DNA of 17,392 bases from an uncultured Acidimicrobiia bacterium (GCA_937949585.1 CALEDW010000313.1:1-17392), one strand, 5' to 3'; positions 1 to 7,888 are shown, counted from the first letter of the stretch. Made by a program: numbers and translations. The notes: generated from the letters alone by a model not told the origin.

Positions 1-1
1 C

Positions 2-895
2 GGCGCCGAACCGGTGCTGGTCGACAGCGAGCCCGCGACCTGGAACCTCGACCCCGAACCGGTGGTCGACGAGCTGCGCCGCCGGGCACGCGCCGGCCGG
101 CGGCTCCCGGCGGCGCTCGTGCCGGTGCATCTGCTCGGACATCCCGCCGACCTCGCCCCGGTCCTGGAGACGGCCGGGGAGCTCGGCGTTCCCGTGGTGG
201 AGGACGCCGCCGAGGCGCTCGGCGCGCGCTGGACCGCCGGTCCGCTGGCGCCGCGGGCCGCCGGCGGGGTGGGCACGGCCGGGATCTTCTCGTTCAACTT
301 CAACAAGATCATCTCCACCGGCGGCGGCGGCGCCGTGGTGTCCCCCGACCGGACCCTGCTCGACGACGTCCGCCACCGGGCGGCGCAGGCCAAGATCCCC
401 GGGTCCGACTACCGGCACGACCGCGCCGGGTTCAACTACCGCCTCGCCAACACGGCGGCCGCCATCGGCGTCGCCCAACTCGCCCGGCTCGACGGGCTGG
501 TGGAGGCCCGCCGGGGGCTGGCCGCCCGCTACGCCGCGTCGCTCTCGCGCCTCGGGCTCGGCTCCGGGCCCGACGCCGCGTGGGCCCGGCGCACCGGATG
601 GCTGGCCACCGCCGTGTTCCCCGACGCCGCGACCCGGCGGCGGGCCCGGGCGGCGCTCGACGCCGCCGGGATCGAGACCCGCCCGATCTGGCCGCCGTTG
701 CGCCACCAGCTGCCCTACCGGGCCTGCCGCGTGCTCGGGGGGACGGTGGCGGTGGACCTGGCGGCCCGGGTCTTGTGCCTGCCCTGCTCGGCGCACCTCC
801 CACCGGCGGTCTGCGACGAAGTGGTGGCCCTGATCGGCGGCGCCGTCGGGGGCGGGGTCCCGGGCCCGGGCCGGGCCGCGAGAATGGGGCGGTGA
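2..895 (+). CDS. DegT/DnrJ/EryC1/StrS family aminotransferase, 5'-truncated
   Basis: This is the C-terminal part (about 297 residues) of a PLP-dependent sugar aminotransferase; the reading frame is open at the left edge, so the true start lies outside. The first visible residues (GAEPVLVDSEPATWNLDPE) match the family's core segment around 'GATPVFVDIDPDTYNLDP'. The hallmark is FSFNFNKIISTGGGGAVV: the lysine encoded at 305-307 should form the Schiff base with PLP, and the glycine run follows it as in family members. FNYRLANTAAAIGVAQL and ETRPIWPPLRHQLPY are further family blocks. Such enzymes transaminate nucleotide-linked keto-sugars for glycans, lipopolysaccharide-like polymers or natural products; the substrate cannot be read from this fragment. 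The stop overlaps the uvrC start (GTGA, 892-895). The internal GTG at 14 is not a credible start because homology continues upstream of it. Confidence 0.9.
   Translation, partial: GAEPVLVDSEPATWNLDPEPVVDELRRRARAGRRLPAALVPVHLLGHPADLAPVLETAGELGVPVVEDAAEALGARWTAGPLAPRAAGGVGTAGIFSFNFNKIISTGGGGAVVSPDRTLLDDVRHRAAQAKIPGSDYRHDRAGFNYRLANTAAAIGVAQLARLDGLVEARRGLAARYAASLSRLGLGSGPDAAWARRTGWLATAVFPDAATRRRARAALDAAGIETRPIWPPLRHQLPYRACRVLGGTVAVDLAARVLCLPCSAHLPPAVCDEVVALIGGAVGGGVPGPGRAARMGR
880..891 (+). promoter_or_regulatory. Possible -10 box and leaderless start of uvrC
   Basis: GAGAAT at 880-885 is followed by exactly six bases and then the GTG start of uvrC at 892. Actinobacterial leaderless transcripts commonly begin at the start codon about 6-7 bases after a TANNNT-like -10 element. 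No GGAGG-type ribosome binding site precedes this GTG. The box lacks the consensus first T and no -35 is evident, so this is tentative. It has the same geometry as the better box at 13585-13590. Confidence 0.35.
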
Positions 896-2778
896 TCGAG
901 CGACCCCCGGCGGCCGGCGTCCCCGACGCCCCGGGTTCCTACCAGTTCCTCGACCCCCAGGGGCGGATCATCTACGTGGGGAAGGCGAAGAGCCTGCGGG
1001 CCCGGCTGGCGACCTACTTCCAGGATCCGGCGACGCTGCCGGTGCGCACCCGCCAGATGCTGGCCGCCGCCGCCAACGTCGAGTGGATCGAGGTCGCCAA
1101 CGAGGTCGAAGCCGTCTTCCTCGAGTACAACCTCATCCAGACGCACCAGCCGAGATTCAACGTCCGCCTCAAGGACGACAAGTCCTACCCCTACCTGGCG
1201 GTCACGGTGTCGGAGCCGTGGCCGAGGGCCGTGGTCATGCGGGGGCGCAAGCGAACGGGGGTCCGCTACTTCGGGCCGTACGCCCACGCCTACGCGATCC
1301 GGGAGACCCTCGACCTGCTGCTGCGCACCTTCCCGGTGCGTACCTGCACCAACGCGAAGTTCGAGCGGCACGAGCGGCTGGGTCGCCCCTGCCTGTACGC
1401 CCACATCGAGAAGTGCGCCGCCCCGTGCGTGGGCGCGGTGGCGCCGGAGGAGTACCGGACGATCACCGCCGAGCTGCTCCGGTTCCTCGAGGGTGACACC
1501 ACCCCGGTCCTGGCACGGCTGGAATCACAGATGCGCGACGCCGCCGAGGCCCTCGAGTTCGAGCGAGCGGCGCGGCTGCGGGACCAGCTCGGTTCGGTGC
1601 GGCGAGCCGTCGAGCGCCAGGAGATGGTGGGTGCAGAGAACCTGGACTGCGACGTCGTGGGGGTCGGTGCCGACGAGCTCGTGGCGGTGGTCCACACCTT
1701 CCTCGTGCGCCGCGGCCGGGTGGTGGGCCGGCGCTCGCTCACCCTGGAGCTGGTGGAGGACCTCGACGACACGGCGCTCTGTGCCCGGGTGCTCGAGCAG
1801 CTCTACGGCGGTCACGGGGACGGCGACCCCGACGTACCCCGGACGGTGCTGGTGCCGGTCGCCCCCGAGGACGTCGAGCTCCACGAGGCGTTCCTCGGCC
1901 GGCTCCGGGGCGGCGGTCGGGTGCGGATCCGGGTCCCGCAGCGGGGCTCGGGTCGGCGACTGCTGGAGACCGCGACCCGGGACGCCCGTGAGGGCCTGCA
2001 ACGGCTGAAGCTCCGGCGGGCCGGCGACCACAACGCCCGGGCCCGGGCCCTCACCGCCCTGCAGGACGCGCTCGGACTGTCGGAGGCGCCGCTGCGGATC
2101 GAGTGCTTCGACGTGTCCACGATCCAGGGCACCGAGACGGTGGCCTCGATGACGGTGCTCGAGGACGGGCTGCCCCGGCGCGGTGAGTACCGGCGGTTCC
2201 GCATCCGCTCCCTCGACACCCAGGACGACGTGGCGGCGATGACCGAGGCGCTCACCCGACGGTTCCGGGCGTACCTCCGGGAACGCGAGGAAGGGGCCCG
2301 GGCCGGGAAGCGCTTCGCCTACCCGCCCAACCTCTTGCTCGTCGACGGTGGTCGGGGGCAGGTCAACGCGGCGGCGCGGGTGCTGGAAGACCTGGGTCTC
2401 GAGGAGATCGCCGTCGCCGGCCTGGCCAAGCGGTTCGAAGAGGTGTACCGGCCCGGCGCGGCAGAACCGCTGCGCATCCCCCGCGACTCCGAGGCCCTCT
2501 ACCTGCTGCAACGGGTGCGTGACGAGGCCCACCGCTTCGCGCTCGCCTACCACCGGCACCGACGGACTCAGCGGATGACGGCCTCCGTCCTCGACGACGT
2601 CCCCGGCCTCGGGCCGGCCCGCCGCGCCCGCCTGCTGCGGGAGTACGGTTCGGTCGCCCGCCTGCGGCAGATGACCGAGGCGGACCTGCTGGCGATCCCG
2701 TGGCTGCCCGAACGCGTCGCCCGGGCCCTGTACGACCGGTTGCACACGCCGGTGCGGCGTGCCGGGATCCGGCGATGA
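892..2778 (+). CDS. uvrC: Excinuclease ABC subunit C (UvrC)
   Basis: UvrC makes the dual incisions around a DNA lesion after UvrA/UvrB loading, in nucleotide excision repair. The 628 residues show the full domain order: GIY-YIG nuclease at the N-terminus (GSY 15-17, YVG 28-30, Arg38), a UVR motif that contacts UvrB near 208-243 (LEFERAARLRDQ), the RNase H-like nuclease (Asp407 in ECFDVSTIQG, Asp485 in VDGGRGQ), and C-terminal helix-hairpin-helix DNA-binding motifs from about 564 (VPGLGPARRARLLREYG). Cys152, 167, 175 and 179 match the spacing reported to hold a [4Fe-4S] cluster in E. coli UvrC. Start: GTG at 892 begins just before the conserved N-terminus (PDAPGSYQF); the longer open frame upstream is a shadow inside the aminotransferase gene. 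It overlaps rapZ by ATGA. Length and motifs are normal, so function is expected to be intact. Confidence 0.98.
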   Translation: MIERPPAAGVPDAPGSYQFLDPQGRIIYVGKAKSLRARLATYFQDPATLPVRTRQMLAAAANVEWIEVANEVEAVFLEYNLIQTHQPRFNVRLKDDKSYPYLAVTVSEPWPRAVVMRGRKRTGVRYFGPYAHAYAIRETLDLLLRTFPVRTCTNAKFERHERLGRPCLYAHIEKCAAPCVGAVAPEEYRTITAELLRFLEGDTTPVLARLESQMRDAAEALEFERAARLRDQLGSVRRAVERQEMVGAENLDCDVVGVGADELVAVVHTFLVRRGRVVGRRSLTLELVEDLDDTALCARVLEQLYGGHGDGDPDVPRTVLVPVAPEDVELHEAFLGRLRGGGRVRIRVPQRGSGRRLLETATRDAREGLQRLKLRRAGDHNARARALTALQDALGLSEAPLRIECFDVSTIQGTETVASMTVLEDGLPRRGEYRRFRIRSLDTQDDVAAMTEALTRRFRAYLREREEGARAGKRFAYPPNLLLVDGGRGQVNAAARVLEDLGLEEIAVAGLAKRFEEVYRPGAAEPLRIPRDSEALYLLQRVRDEAHRFALAYHRHRRTQRMTASVLDDVPGLGPARRARLLREYGSVARLRQMTEADLLAIPWLPERVARALYDRLHTPVRRAGIRR

Positions 2779-3641
2779 CCCCGGCCGGCACGCTCGAGGT
2801 GGTGGTCATCACCGGGCTGTCCGGTGCCGGCCGCTCCGAGGCCGCGAACGCGTTGGAGGACCTCGGCTACTTCGTGATCGACAACCTGCCGCCGTCGCTC
2901 ATCGGCAAGGTGGTGGAGCTGGCCCGCGGCGCCGACGGCCCGCACCGCTTCGGGATCGTGCTCGACGCCCGGGCCGGGGCGTTCACCGAGGACCTCGCCG
3001 CCGCGGTCCGGGACGTGCGCGCCGGGGTGGACCGGGCCCGGGTGGTGTTCCTCGACGCGTCCGACGAGACCCTCGTCCGGCGCTACGAAGCGACCCGGCG
3101 GCGGCACCCCCTGGCCCCGGATCACCTGCTGGCCGGGATCGGTGAGGAACGGCGGCTGCTCGCGGAGGTGCGGGCGGGAGCCGACGTGGTCGTCGACACC
3201 TCCGACCTCAACGTCCACGAGCTGCGGGAGCGGGTACGGAACCTCGTCGCGGCCCCGGCCCGAGCACAGTTGCAGGTGACGGTGATGAGCTTCGGGTTCA
3301 AGTACGGGGTCCCGCTCGACGTCGACCTGGTCTTCGACGTGCGGTTCCTGCCCAACCCCCACTGGGTGGACGATCTGCGACCGTTGACCGGCACAGACGC
3401 CGCGGTGCGGGCGTACGTGCTCGGCCAGCCGGTCGTCCCGGAGTTCCTCGAACTGCTGCGCCGTCTGTTCGCCCTCACGCTCGATGCGTTCGTGGCCGAG
3501 GGCAAGTCGTACCTCACGGTCGCCGTCGGCTGCACGGGGGGCCGGCACCGCAGCGTCGTGGTGGCCGAAGAGCTCGCCCGTACCCTCACCGAGCTGGGGT
3601 TCCCGTCGCAGGTCCGCCACCGGGACGTGGCTCGCGCGTGA
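2775..3641 (+). CDS. rapZ: RapZ/YvcJ family nucleotide-binding protein
   Basis: Member of the RapZ (YhbJ/YvcJ) P-loop family, 288 residues. In E. coli RapZ binds glucosamine-6-phosphate and directs RNase E to the GlmZ small RNA; in Gram-positives YvcJ hydrolyses nucleotides and its role is less clear. The Walker A is GLSGAGRS (14-21), with Arg20 in place of the usual Lys; the same substitution occurs in actinobacterial members such as M. tuberculosis Rv1421, so it is not a defect. Other family blocks are ALEDLGYFVIDNLPPSLI, RRYEATRRRHPL, NPHWVDDLRPLTG and the C-terminal VGCTGGRHRSVVVAEEL (Cys253, His258), the region that binds the sugar phosphate in E. coli. The ATG at 2775 overlaps the uvrC stop (ATGA) and its own stop overlaps yvcK (GTGA), giving translational coupling in the conserved uvrC-rapZ-yvcK order. 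Confidence 0.96.
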   Translation: MTPAGTLEVVVITGLSGAGRSEAANALEDLGYFVIDNLPPSLIGKVVELARGADGPHRFGIVLDARAGAFTEDLAAAVRDVRAGVDRARVVFLDASDETLVRRYEATRRRHPLAPDHLLAGIGEERRLLAEVRAGADVVVDTSDLNVHELRERVRNLVAAPARAQLQVTVMSFGFKYGVPLDVDLVFDVRFLPNPHWVDDLRPLTGTDAAVRAYVLGQPVVPEFLELLRRLFALTLDAFVAEGKSYLTVAVGCTGGRHRSVVVAEELARTLTELGFPSQVRHRDVARA

Positions 3642-4591
3642 CCGTGCGGGTGACGGCACTCGGGGGTGGGCGGGGGCTGGCCACGACGCTGCGCGCCCTT
3701 CGGCGCGTCGATACCGTCGATCTGGCGATCACCGCGATCGTCAGCGTCGCCGACGACGGTGGGTCCACCGGCCGCCTGCGCGCCGAACTGGGCATCCCCG
3801 CCCCCGGCGACGTGCGCAAGTGCCTGGTCGCCCTCGGCGAGGACGATGCGTGGGCGGCGGCCTGCGAGCACCGCTTCGGCGCGGGGAGCCTGCGCGGCCA
3901 CTCGCTCGGGAACCTCGTGCTGGCCGGTCTGTCCGAGCACCTCGGGAGCTTCGGCGCCGCCGTGGAGACGATGGCGACGCTGTTGCGTGCCCGCGGACGG
4001 GTGCTCCCGGCGGCGCTCGACCCGGTGACGCTCGTGGCCGTCCTGGCCGACGGGCGGGAGGTGCGGGGCCAGGTGGCGGTCCAGGAGGCGGAGGGACGCA
4101 TCCGCTCCGTCCGCCTCGAGCCGAGTCCGTGCGCCCCCCCGGAGGCGGTGGCCGCCGTGACCGCGGCGGACCTCGTGCTCCTGGCGCCCGGCTCGCTGTA
4201 CACGAGCCTGCTGCCCGTGTTGGCCAGCGGCGGGATCGCCGACGCCGTGCGCGTCGGCGGGGCTCCCGTGGTCCAGCTCGGGAACCTGGCCGTCCAGATC
4301 CCCGAAACCGCGGGGCTGGGCGTGGCCGACCACGTGCGGGCGGTGGTGGACCACGGTGGGCGCGTCGATCTGTACCTCCACCCGGCCGACAGCACGGTCC
4401 CGCTCGACGCTGCGGCGCTGCCCACCACGGTGCAGCTCCGCCGCCACGATGCGCTCGGGTCGGGCGACGCGCGCACCCACGACGTCGGCCGACTGGCGGC
4501 GGCCCTGGCGGCTCTGCTTGCCTCGTCGTCACGGCGGCGCGGACCCCGGTCCGGTGGGGATCGTGCCGGGGAGCGAGGAGGGAAACGATGA
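3638..4591 (+). CDS. yvcK: YvcK/CofD-like gluconeogenesis and envelope-regulating factor
   Basis: YvcK (CuvA in mycobacteria) is a UDP-sugar-binding cytoplasmic protein needed for gluconeogenic growth and correct peptidoglycan synthesis in B. subtilis and mycobacteria; it is related to the CofD phospholactate transferase fold. The 317 residues carry the family blocks: ALGGGRGL (Gly9-Gly13), SVADDGGSTGRLR (Asp39-Gly45), GDVRKCLVAL, GHSLGNLVLAGL (87-98) and LLAPGSLYTSLLPVL (around Gly185). The GTG at 3638 overlaps the rapZ stop and starts directly before the first beta strand, as expected. The last 25 or so residues are Arg/Gly/Ser-rich and probably disordered. In most Actinomycetota whiA follows; here the stop instead overlaps the gap start (ATGA, 4588-4591), so yvcK is coupled directly to glycolysis genes. 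Confidence 0.96.
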   Translation: MTVRVTALGGGRGLATTLRALRRVDTVDLAITAIVSVADDGGSTGRLRAELGIPAPGDVRKCLVALGEDDAWAAACEHRFGAGSLRGHSLGNLVLAGLSEHLGSFGAAVETMATLLRARGRVLPAALDPVTLVAVLADGREVRGQVAVQEAEGRIRSVRLEPSPCAPPEAVAAVTAADLVLLAPGSLYTSLLPVLASGGIADAVRVGGAPVVQLGNLAVQIPETAGLGVADHVRAVVDHGGRVDLYLHPADSTVPLDAAALPTTVQLRRHDALGSGDARTHDVGRLAAALAALLASSSRRRGPRSGGDRAGERGGKR

Positions 4592-5625
4592 CGGTTCGGG
4601 TGGGGATCAACGGTTTCGGGCGGATCGGCCGGTCGGTCGAGCGGGCGATCCTGGCCCGGGGTGAGAGCGACGTCGAGCTCGTCGCGGTGAACGATCCGTT
4701 CGGCGACGCGGCCACCATGGCCTTCCTCCTCAAGCACGACTCCGTGGGCGGCACCCTCGCGAACGAGATCAAGGTGACCGAGCGGGGGTTCTCCGTCGAC
4801 GGCCGGGAGGTGGTCAAGATCGAGGCGCGCGACCCGGCCGAGATCCCCTGGGGGGACCACGGCGTCGACGTGGTGATCGAGTCGACGGGCCTGTTCACCG
4901 ACCGGGAGCGGGCCGCCGGGCACCTCGTCGGCGGCGCCCGCAAGGTCGTGATCTCGGCCCCGAGCCCCGACGCCGACGTGACCATCTGCCTGGGTGTGAA
5001 CGACGACGCCTACGATCCCGACGCTCACCACGTGATCTCCAACGCCTCCTGCACCACGAACTGCCTGGCGCCGCTGGCCAAGGTGCTGCACCGCACGTTC
5101 GGCATCGAGACCGGCTTCATCACCACGGTGCACGCGTACACCAGCGACCAGCAGCTCCAGGATCAGGCCCACGTGTCCCGCAAGGGCAAGCCCGACCTCC
5201 GCCGGATGCGGGCCGCCGCGCTGTCGATCATCCCCTCGTCCACCGGTGCCGCCCGGGCCATCGGCCAGGTCCTGCCCGAGCTCCAGGGCCGTCTCGACGG
5301 CTTGGCGATGCGGGTGCCGGTCCCCACCGGGTCCATCACCGACGTCGTGGCCACCCTGGACCGGCCGGCGAGTGTCGACGAGGTGAACGCGGCGTTCCTG
5401 GCCGCGGCGGCCGACCCCGCCTTCCGGGGCGTGCTCGAGTACAGCGACGAGCCGCTCGTGTCGGCCGACATCGTGGGGAACCCGGCGTCGTGCATCTTCT
5501 CGGCCGTCGACACCATGGCCCGGGACCGAATGGTGAAGGTGCTCGGGTGGTACGACAACGAGTGGGGGTACGCGAACCGGCTCGTCGACGTGGTGGCGTT
5601 CGTGAGCGCCCCGACCGGCGCCTAG
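4588..5625 (+). CDS. gap: Glyceraldehyde-3-phosphate dehydrogenase, type I
   Basis: Converts glyceraldehyde-3-phosphate, NAD+ and phosphate to 1,3-bisphosphoglycerate in cytoplasmic glycolysis. The 345-residue length is typical of the tetrameric type I enzyme. The Rossmann motif is at the N-terminus (VGINGFGRIGR), followed by VAVNDPF, whose Asp is typical of NAD preference. The catalytic cysteine is Cys155 in SNASCTTNCLAPLAKVL; HAYTSDQQLQD, IIPSSTGAARAIG and the C-terminal WYDNEWGYANRLVD are all present. Translation starts at ATG 4588, overlapping the yvcK stop, with a strong Shine-Dalgarno AGGAGG at 4576-4581 inside yvcK. This is the best ribosome site in the block and suggests higher expression than the coupled genes upstream. 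pgk follows after 13 bases. Confidence 0.98.
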   Translation: MTVRVGINGFGRIGRSVERAILARGESDVELVAVNDPFGDAATMAFLLKHDSVGGTLANEIKVTERGFSVDGREVVKIEARDPAEIPWGDHGVDVVIESTGLFTDRERAAGHLVGGARKVVISAPSPDADVTICLGVNDDAYDPDAHHVISNASCTTNCLAPLAKVLHRTFGIETGFITTVHAYTSDQQLQDQAHVSRKGKPDLRRMRAAALSIIPSSTGAARAIGQVLPELQGRLDGLAMRVPVPTGSITDVVATLDRPASVDEVNAAFLAAAADPAFRGVLEYSDEPLVSADIVGNPASCIFSAVDTMARDRMVKVLGWYDNEWGYANRLVDVVAFVSAPTGA

Positions 5626-5638
5626 GAGCGGACCGCCC

Positions 5639-6847
5639 ATGGCGCCCCGGAACCCGGCCGAGGGCCTCCCGCGCCTGGAAGACCTCGGCCGCCTGCACGA
5701 GCGGCGGGTGCTGGTACGGGCCGACCTGAACACCCCGATCGCCGACGGACGGGTCGGCGACGACCTGCGGATCACCGCCAGCCTGCCCACGCTGCGCTGG
5801 TTGCGGGAGCACCGGGCCGCAGTGGTGGTGTGCACCCATCTCGGCCGTCCCCGGGGCGTCGACCCGGCGTTCTCGGTGGCACCGGTGGCGGCGTGCCTCG
5901 CCGAGCACCTCGGCGTCGCGGTGCCGGTCGCGCCCGAGGTGGTGGGACCGGAGGCCGTCTCGATGATCGCCTCGCTGGGGGCGGGCGAGGTGATGATGCT
6001 CGAGAACCTGCGGTTCCATCCCGGTGAGACGGAGAACTTGCCCGGCTTCGCGATCTCGCTGTGCGCCCCGGTGGACGCCTACGTGAACGACGCCTTCGGG
6101 GCCTCGCACCGGGCACACGCCTCGGTGGTCGGGCCCCCGCGGATCCTGCCGTCCGCCGCGGGCCGGCTCCTGCACGCCGAGGTGGAGGCGCTCGGGACCC
6201 TGCTCGCCGGGCCCGACCGCCCGTTCGTGGTCGTGCTGGGTGGGGCGAAGGTGAGCGACAAGCTGGGCGTGATCGCGTCGCTGCTCGAGCGGGCCGACGC
6301 GCTGCTCGTCGGGGGTGCCATGGCCTTCACCTTCCTCGCCGCCCGGGGCCACGGGGTCGGGGCATCCGTGGTCGAACCGGAGCGGGTCGACGACTGCCGT
6401 CGCCTGCTCGCGTCGGGACGGGTGCGGCTCCCGAGCGACGTGGTGATCGCCGAGGCGGCCTCGGCGACCGCCGAGCCGCGGGTCGTGGCGGCCGCGGAGA
6501 TCCCCGAAGGCTGGCTGGGCCTCGACATCGGTCCTGCCACCGCTGCGGCGTACGCCACCGAGATCGCAACCGCGGCGACGGTGCTGTGGAACGGCCCGAT
6601 GGGGATGTTCGAGCTCGAACCGTTCGCGGCGGGGACGCGAGCGGTCGCCGAGGCGGTTGCCGCCTGCCCGGGGTTCACCGTGGTCGGTGGGGGGGACTCC
6701 GCGGCGGCGGTGCGCCGGATGGGTCTCGACGACCGGATCGACCACGTGAGCACGGGCGGGGGGGCGTCGCTCGAGCTCCTCGAGCACGGCGACCTGCCCG
6801 GGCTCGAGGCCCTCCGGGCGTCGGCGGCCCGGGGAGGTGCGGCATGA
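5639..6847 (+). CDS. pgk: Phosphoglycerate kinase
   Basis: Transfers the acyl phosphate of 1,3-bisphosphoglycerate to ADP, the first ATP-yielding step of glycolysis, taking the product of the upstream gap gene. The protein is 402 residues, normal for bacterial PGK. Visible family blocks are RVLVRADLNTPI (substrate-binding N-domain; Thr where Val is common), THLGRPRG, LENLRFHPGET, NDAFGASHRAHAS (Asn150 onward), LGGAKVSDK with Lys204, ALLVGGAMAFTFL, VLWNGPMGMFE, and the nucleotide-binding GGGDSAAAV (350-358) with STGGGASLELL. The ATG at 5639 is preceded by AGGAG at 5624-5628, which overlaps the gap stop codon. The stop overlaps tpiA (ATGA). Confidence 0.98.
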   Translation: MAPRNPAEGLPRLEDLGRLHERRVLVRADLNTPIADGRVGDDLRITASLPTLRWLREHRAAVVVCTHLGRPRGVDPAFSVAPVAACLAEHLGVAVPVAPEVVGPEAVSMIASLGAGEVMMLENLRFHPGETENLPGFAISLCAPVDAYVNDAFGASHRAHASVVGPPRILPSAAGRLLHAEVEALGTLLAGPDRPFVVVLGGAKVSDKLGVIASLLERADALLVGGAMAFTFLAARGHGVGASVVEPERVDDCRRLLASGRVRLPSDVVIAEAASATAEPRVVAAAEIPEGWLGLDIGPATAAAYATEIATAATVLWNGPMGMFELEPFAAGTRAVAEAVAACPGFTVVGGGDSAAAVRRMGLDDRIDHVSTGGGASLELLEHGDLPGLEALRASAARGGAA

Positions 6848-7623
6848 GCGAGCGGCGACCGGTGATCGCGGCGAACTGGAAGATGCACCACGACCACCTC
6901 GCGGCCATCCGCTACACCCAGGAGCTCGGCTACCGGCTCAGCGGCGAGGAGGCCGGCCGCCTCGACGTGGTGCTCTGCCCGCCGTTCCCGGCGCTGCGAT
7001 CGGTGCAGACCACCCTCGAGGCCGATCGCATCCCCGTGTTGCTCGGGGCGCAGCACGTCCACTGGGAGGACGAAGGCCCCTTCACCGGCGAGGTCTCCCC
7101 CCCGATGCTCGCCAAGCTGGGGGTGCGCTACGTGATCGTCGGGCACTCCGAGCGCCGGCAACTCTTCGGTGAGACGGACGAGACGGTGAACCGCCGGGTC
7201 CGGGCCGTGGTGCGGCACGGGATGACGCCGATCGTCTGCGTCGGCGAGACGGCCGAGGAACGCGACCGGGGCGGCACCGTGGAGCGGGTGCGGGCCCAGG
7301 TCACCGCCGCCTTCGAGGGGGTGCCGGCGGCGGCGGTGGCCTCCGCGGTGGTCGCCTACGAGCCGGTCTGGGCCATCGGGACCGGCCGGACCCCGACCGC
7401 CGCGGACGCGCAGGCCACGGCGGAGGCGATCCGCGACGCGGTCGGCGCGTTCGCCGGTGGGAACGCCGGCGCGGGGATCCGGGTCCAGTACGGCGGGAGC
7501 GTCAAGGTCGGGAACATCGGCGAGTTCGTGACCCGGCCGGGGATCGACGGCGCCCTCGTCGGCGGGGCGTCGCTGGATCCCGAAGAGTTCGCCCGCCTCC
7601 TGCGGGCCGCCCTGGTAGGTTGA
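6844..7623 (+). CDS. tpiA: Triosephosphate isomerase
   Basis: Interconverts dihydroxyacetone phosphate and glyceraldehyde-3-phosphate, feeding gap. The 259-residue TIM barrel keeps its catalytic set: Asn11 and Lys13 in AANWKM, His101 in VIVGHSERRQLFGE, and Glu173 in VAYEPVWAIGTGRTPTA; the phosphate-binding loop is VQYGGSVKVGNIGEF. The ATG at 6844 overlaps the pgk stop (ATGA) and has GGAGGTG at 6833-6839 as ribosome site. With gap and pgk it forms a contiguous triose-phosphate module. The end of the gene holds a TAGGTT box that could serve secG. Nothing unusual is seen. Confidence 0.98.
   Translation: MSERRPVIAANWKMHHDHLAAIRYTQELGYRLSGEEAGRLDVVLCPPFPALRSVQTTLEADRIPVLLGAQHVHWEDEGPFTGEVSPPMLAKLGVRYVIVGHSERRQLFGETDETVNRRVRAVVRHGMTPIVCVGETAEERDRGGTVERVRAQVTAAFEGVPAAAVASAVVAYEPVWAIGTGRTPTAADAQATAEAIRDAVGAFAGGNAGAGIRVQYGGSVKVGNIGEFVTRPGIDGALVGGASLDPEEFARLLRAALVG
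7616..7621 (+). promoter_or_regulatory. Possible -10 box before secG
   Basis: TAGGTT fits the actinobacterial TANNNT -10 pattern and lies across the tpiA stop codon, 33 bases before the secG GTG. I see no -35 at the right distance, and secG could equally be read from the upstream operon. TA-containing hexamers are rare in this sequence, which is the only reason to note it. Confidence 0.25.
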
Positions 7624-7654
7624 GCGGCCCGGCGACCTCTGAGGAGCCCCTGCG

Positions 7655-7888
7655 GTGCTGAACGCGATCCTGATCGTGGTCCAGGTGGTGACGGCGGTGG
7701 CGCTCATCCTGTTCGTGCTGCTGCACGCCGGACGGGGCGGCGGCCTCTCGGACATGTTCGGCGGCGGTTCGCTCGGCGGGGCCATGGCCGGCTCGACCGT
7801 CGTCGAGCGCAACCTCGACCGGATCACCATCATCACCGCCCTGCTCTTCTTCTTCACCACGATCCTCCTGGGTCTGCGCCTGCGCTGA
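7655..7888 (+). CDS. secG: Preprotein translocase subunit SecG
   Basis: Small inner-membrane subunit of the SecYEG channel that aids SecA-driven export. The 77-residue protein has two hydrophobic segments, about residues 3-23 (ILIVVQVVTAVALILFVLLH) and 54-74 (ITIITALLFFFTTILLGL), joined by the Gly-rich loop LHAGRGGGLSDMFGGG, which is the diagnostic SecG motif. It starts at GTG 7655 with GAGGAG at 7641-7646. Position after tpiA is the usual one in Actinomycetota. A GC hairpin begins immediately after the stop. Confidence 0.95.
   Translation: MLNAILIVVQVVTAVALILFVLLHAGRGGGLSDMFGGGSLGGAMAGSTVVERNLDRITIITALLFFFTTILLGLRLR

Noticed and set aside
580..891. Extended N-terminus of uvrC suggested by the open frame upstream
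   Set aside because: These codons lie within the conserved aminotransferase gene in another frame and are Arg/Gly/Pro-rich; UvrC homology begins just after GTG 892.
2814..2837. Arg instead of Lys in the RapZ Walker A, considered as loss of function
   Set aside because: The same GLSGAGR form is known from other actinobacterial RapZ proteins such as M. tuberculosis Rv1421.
3586..5835. Very long minus-strand open frame (749 codons) opposite yvcK and gap
   Set aside because: It is antisense to genes with full catalytic motifs, and its translation is Arg/Ser/Pro-rich with no recognisable domain. Long antisense frames are expected at this GC content.
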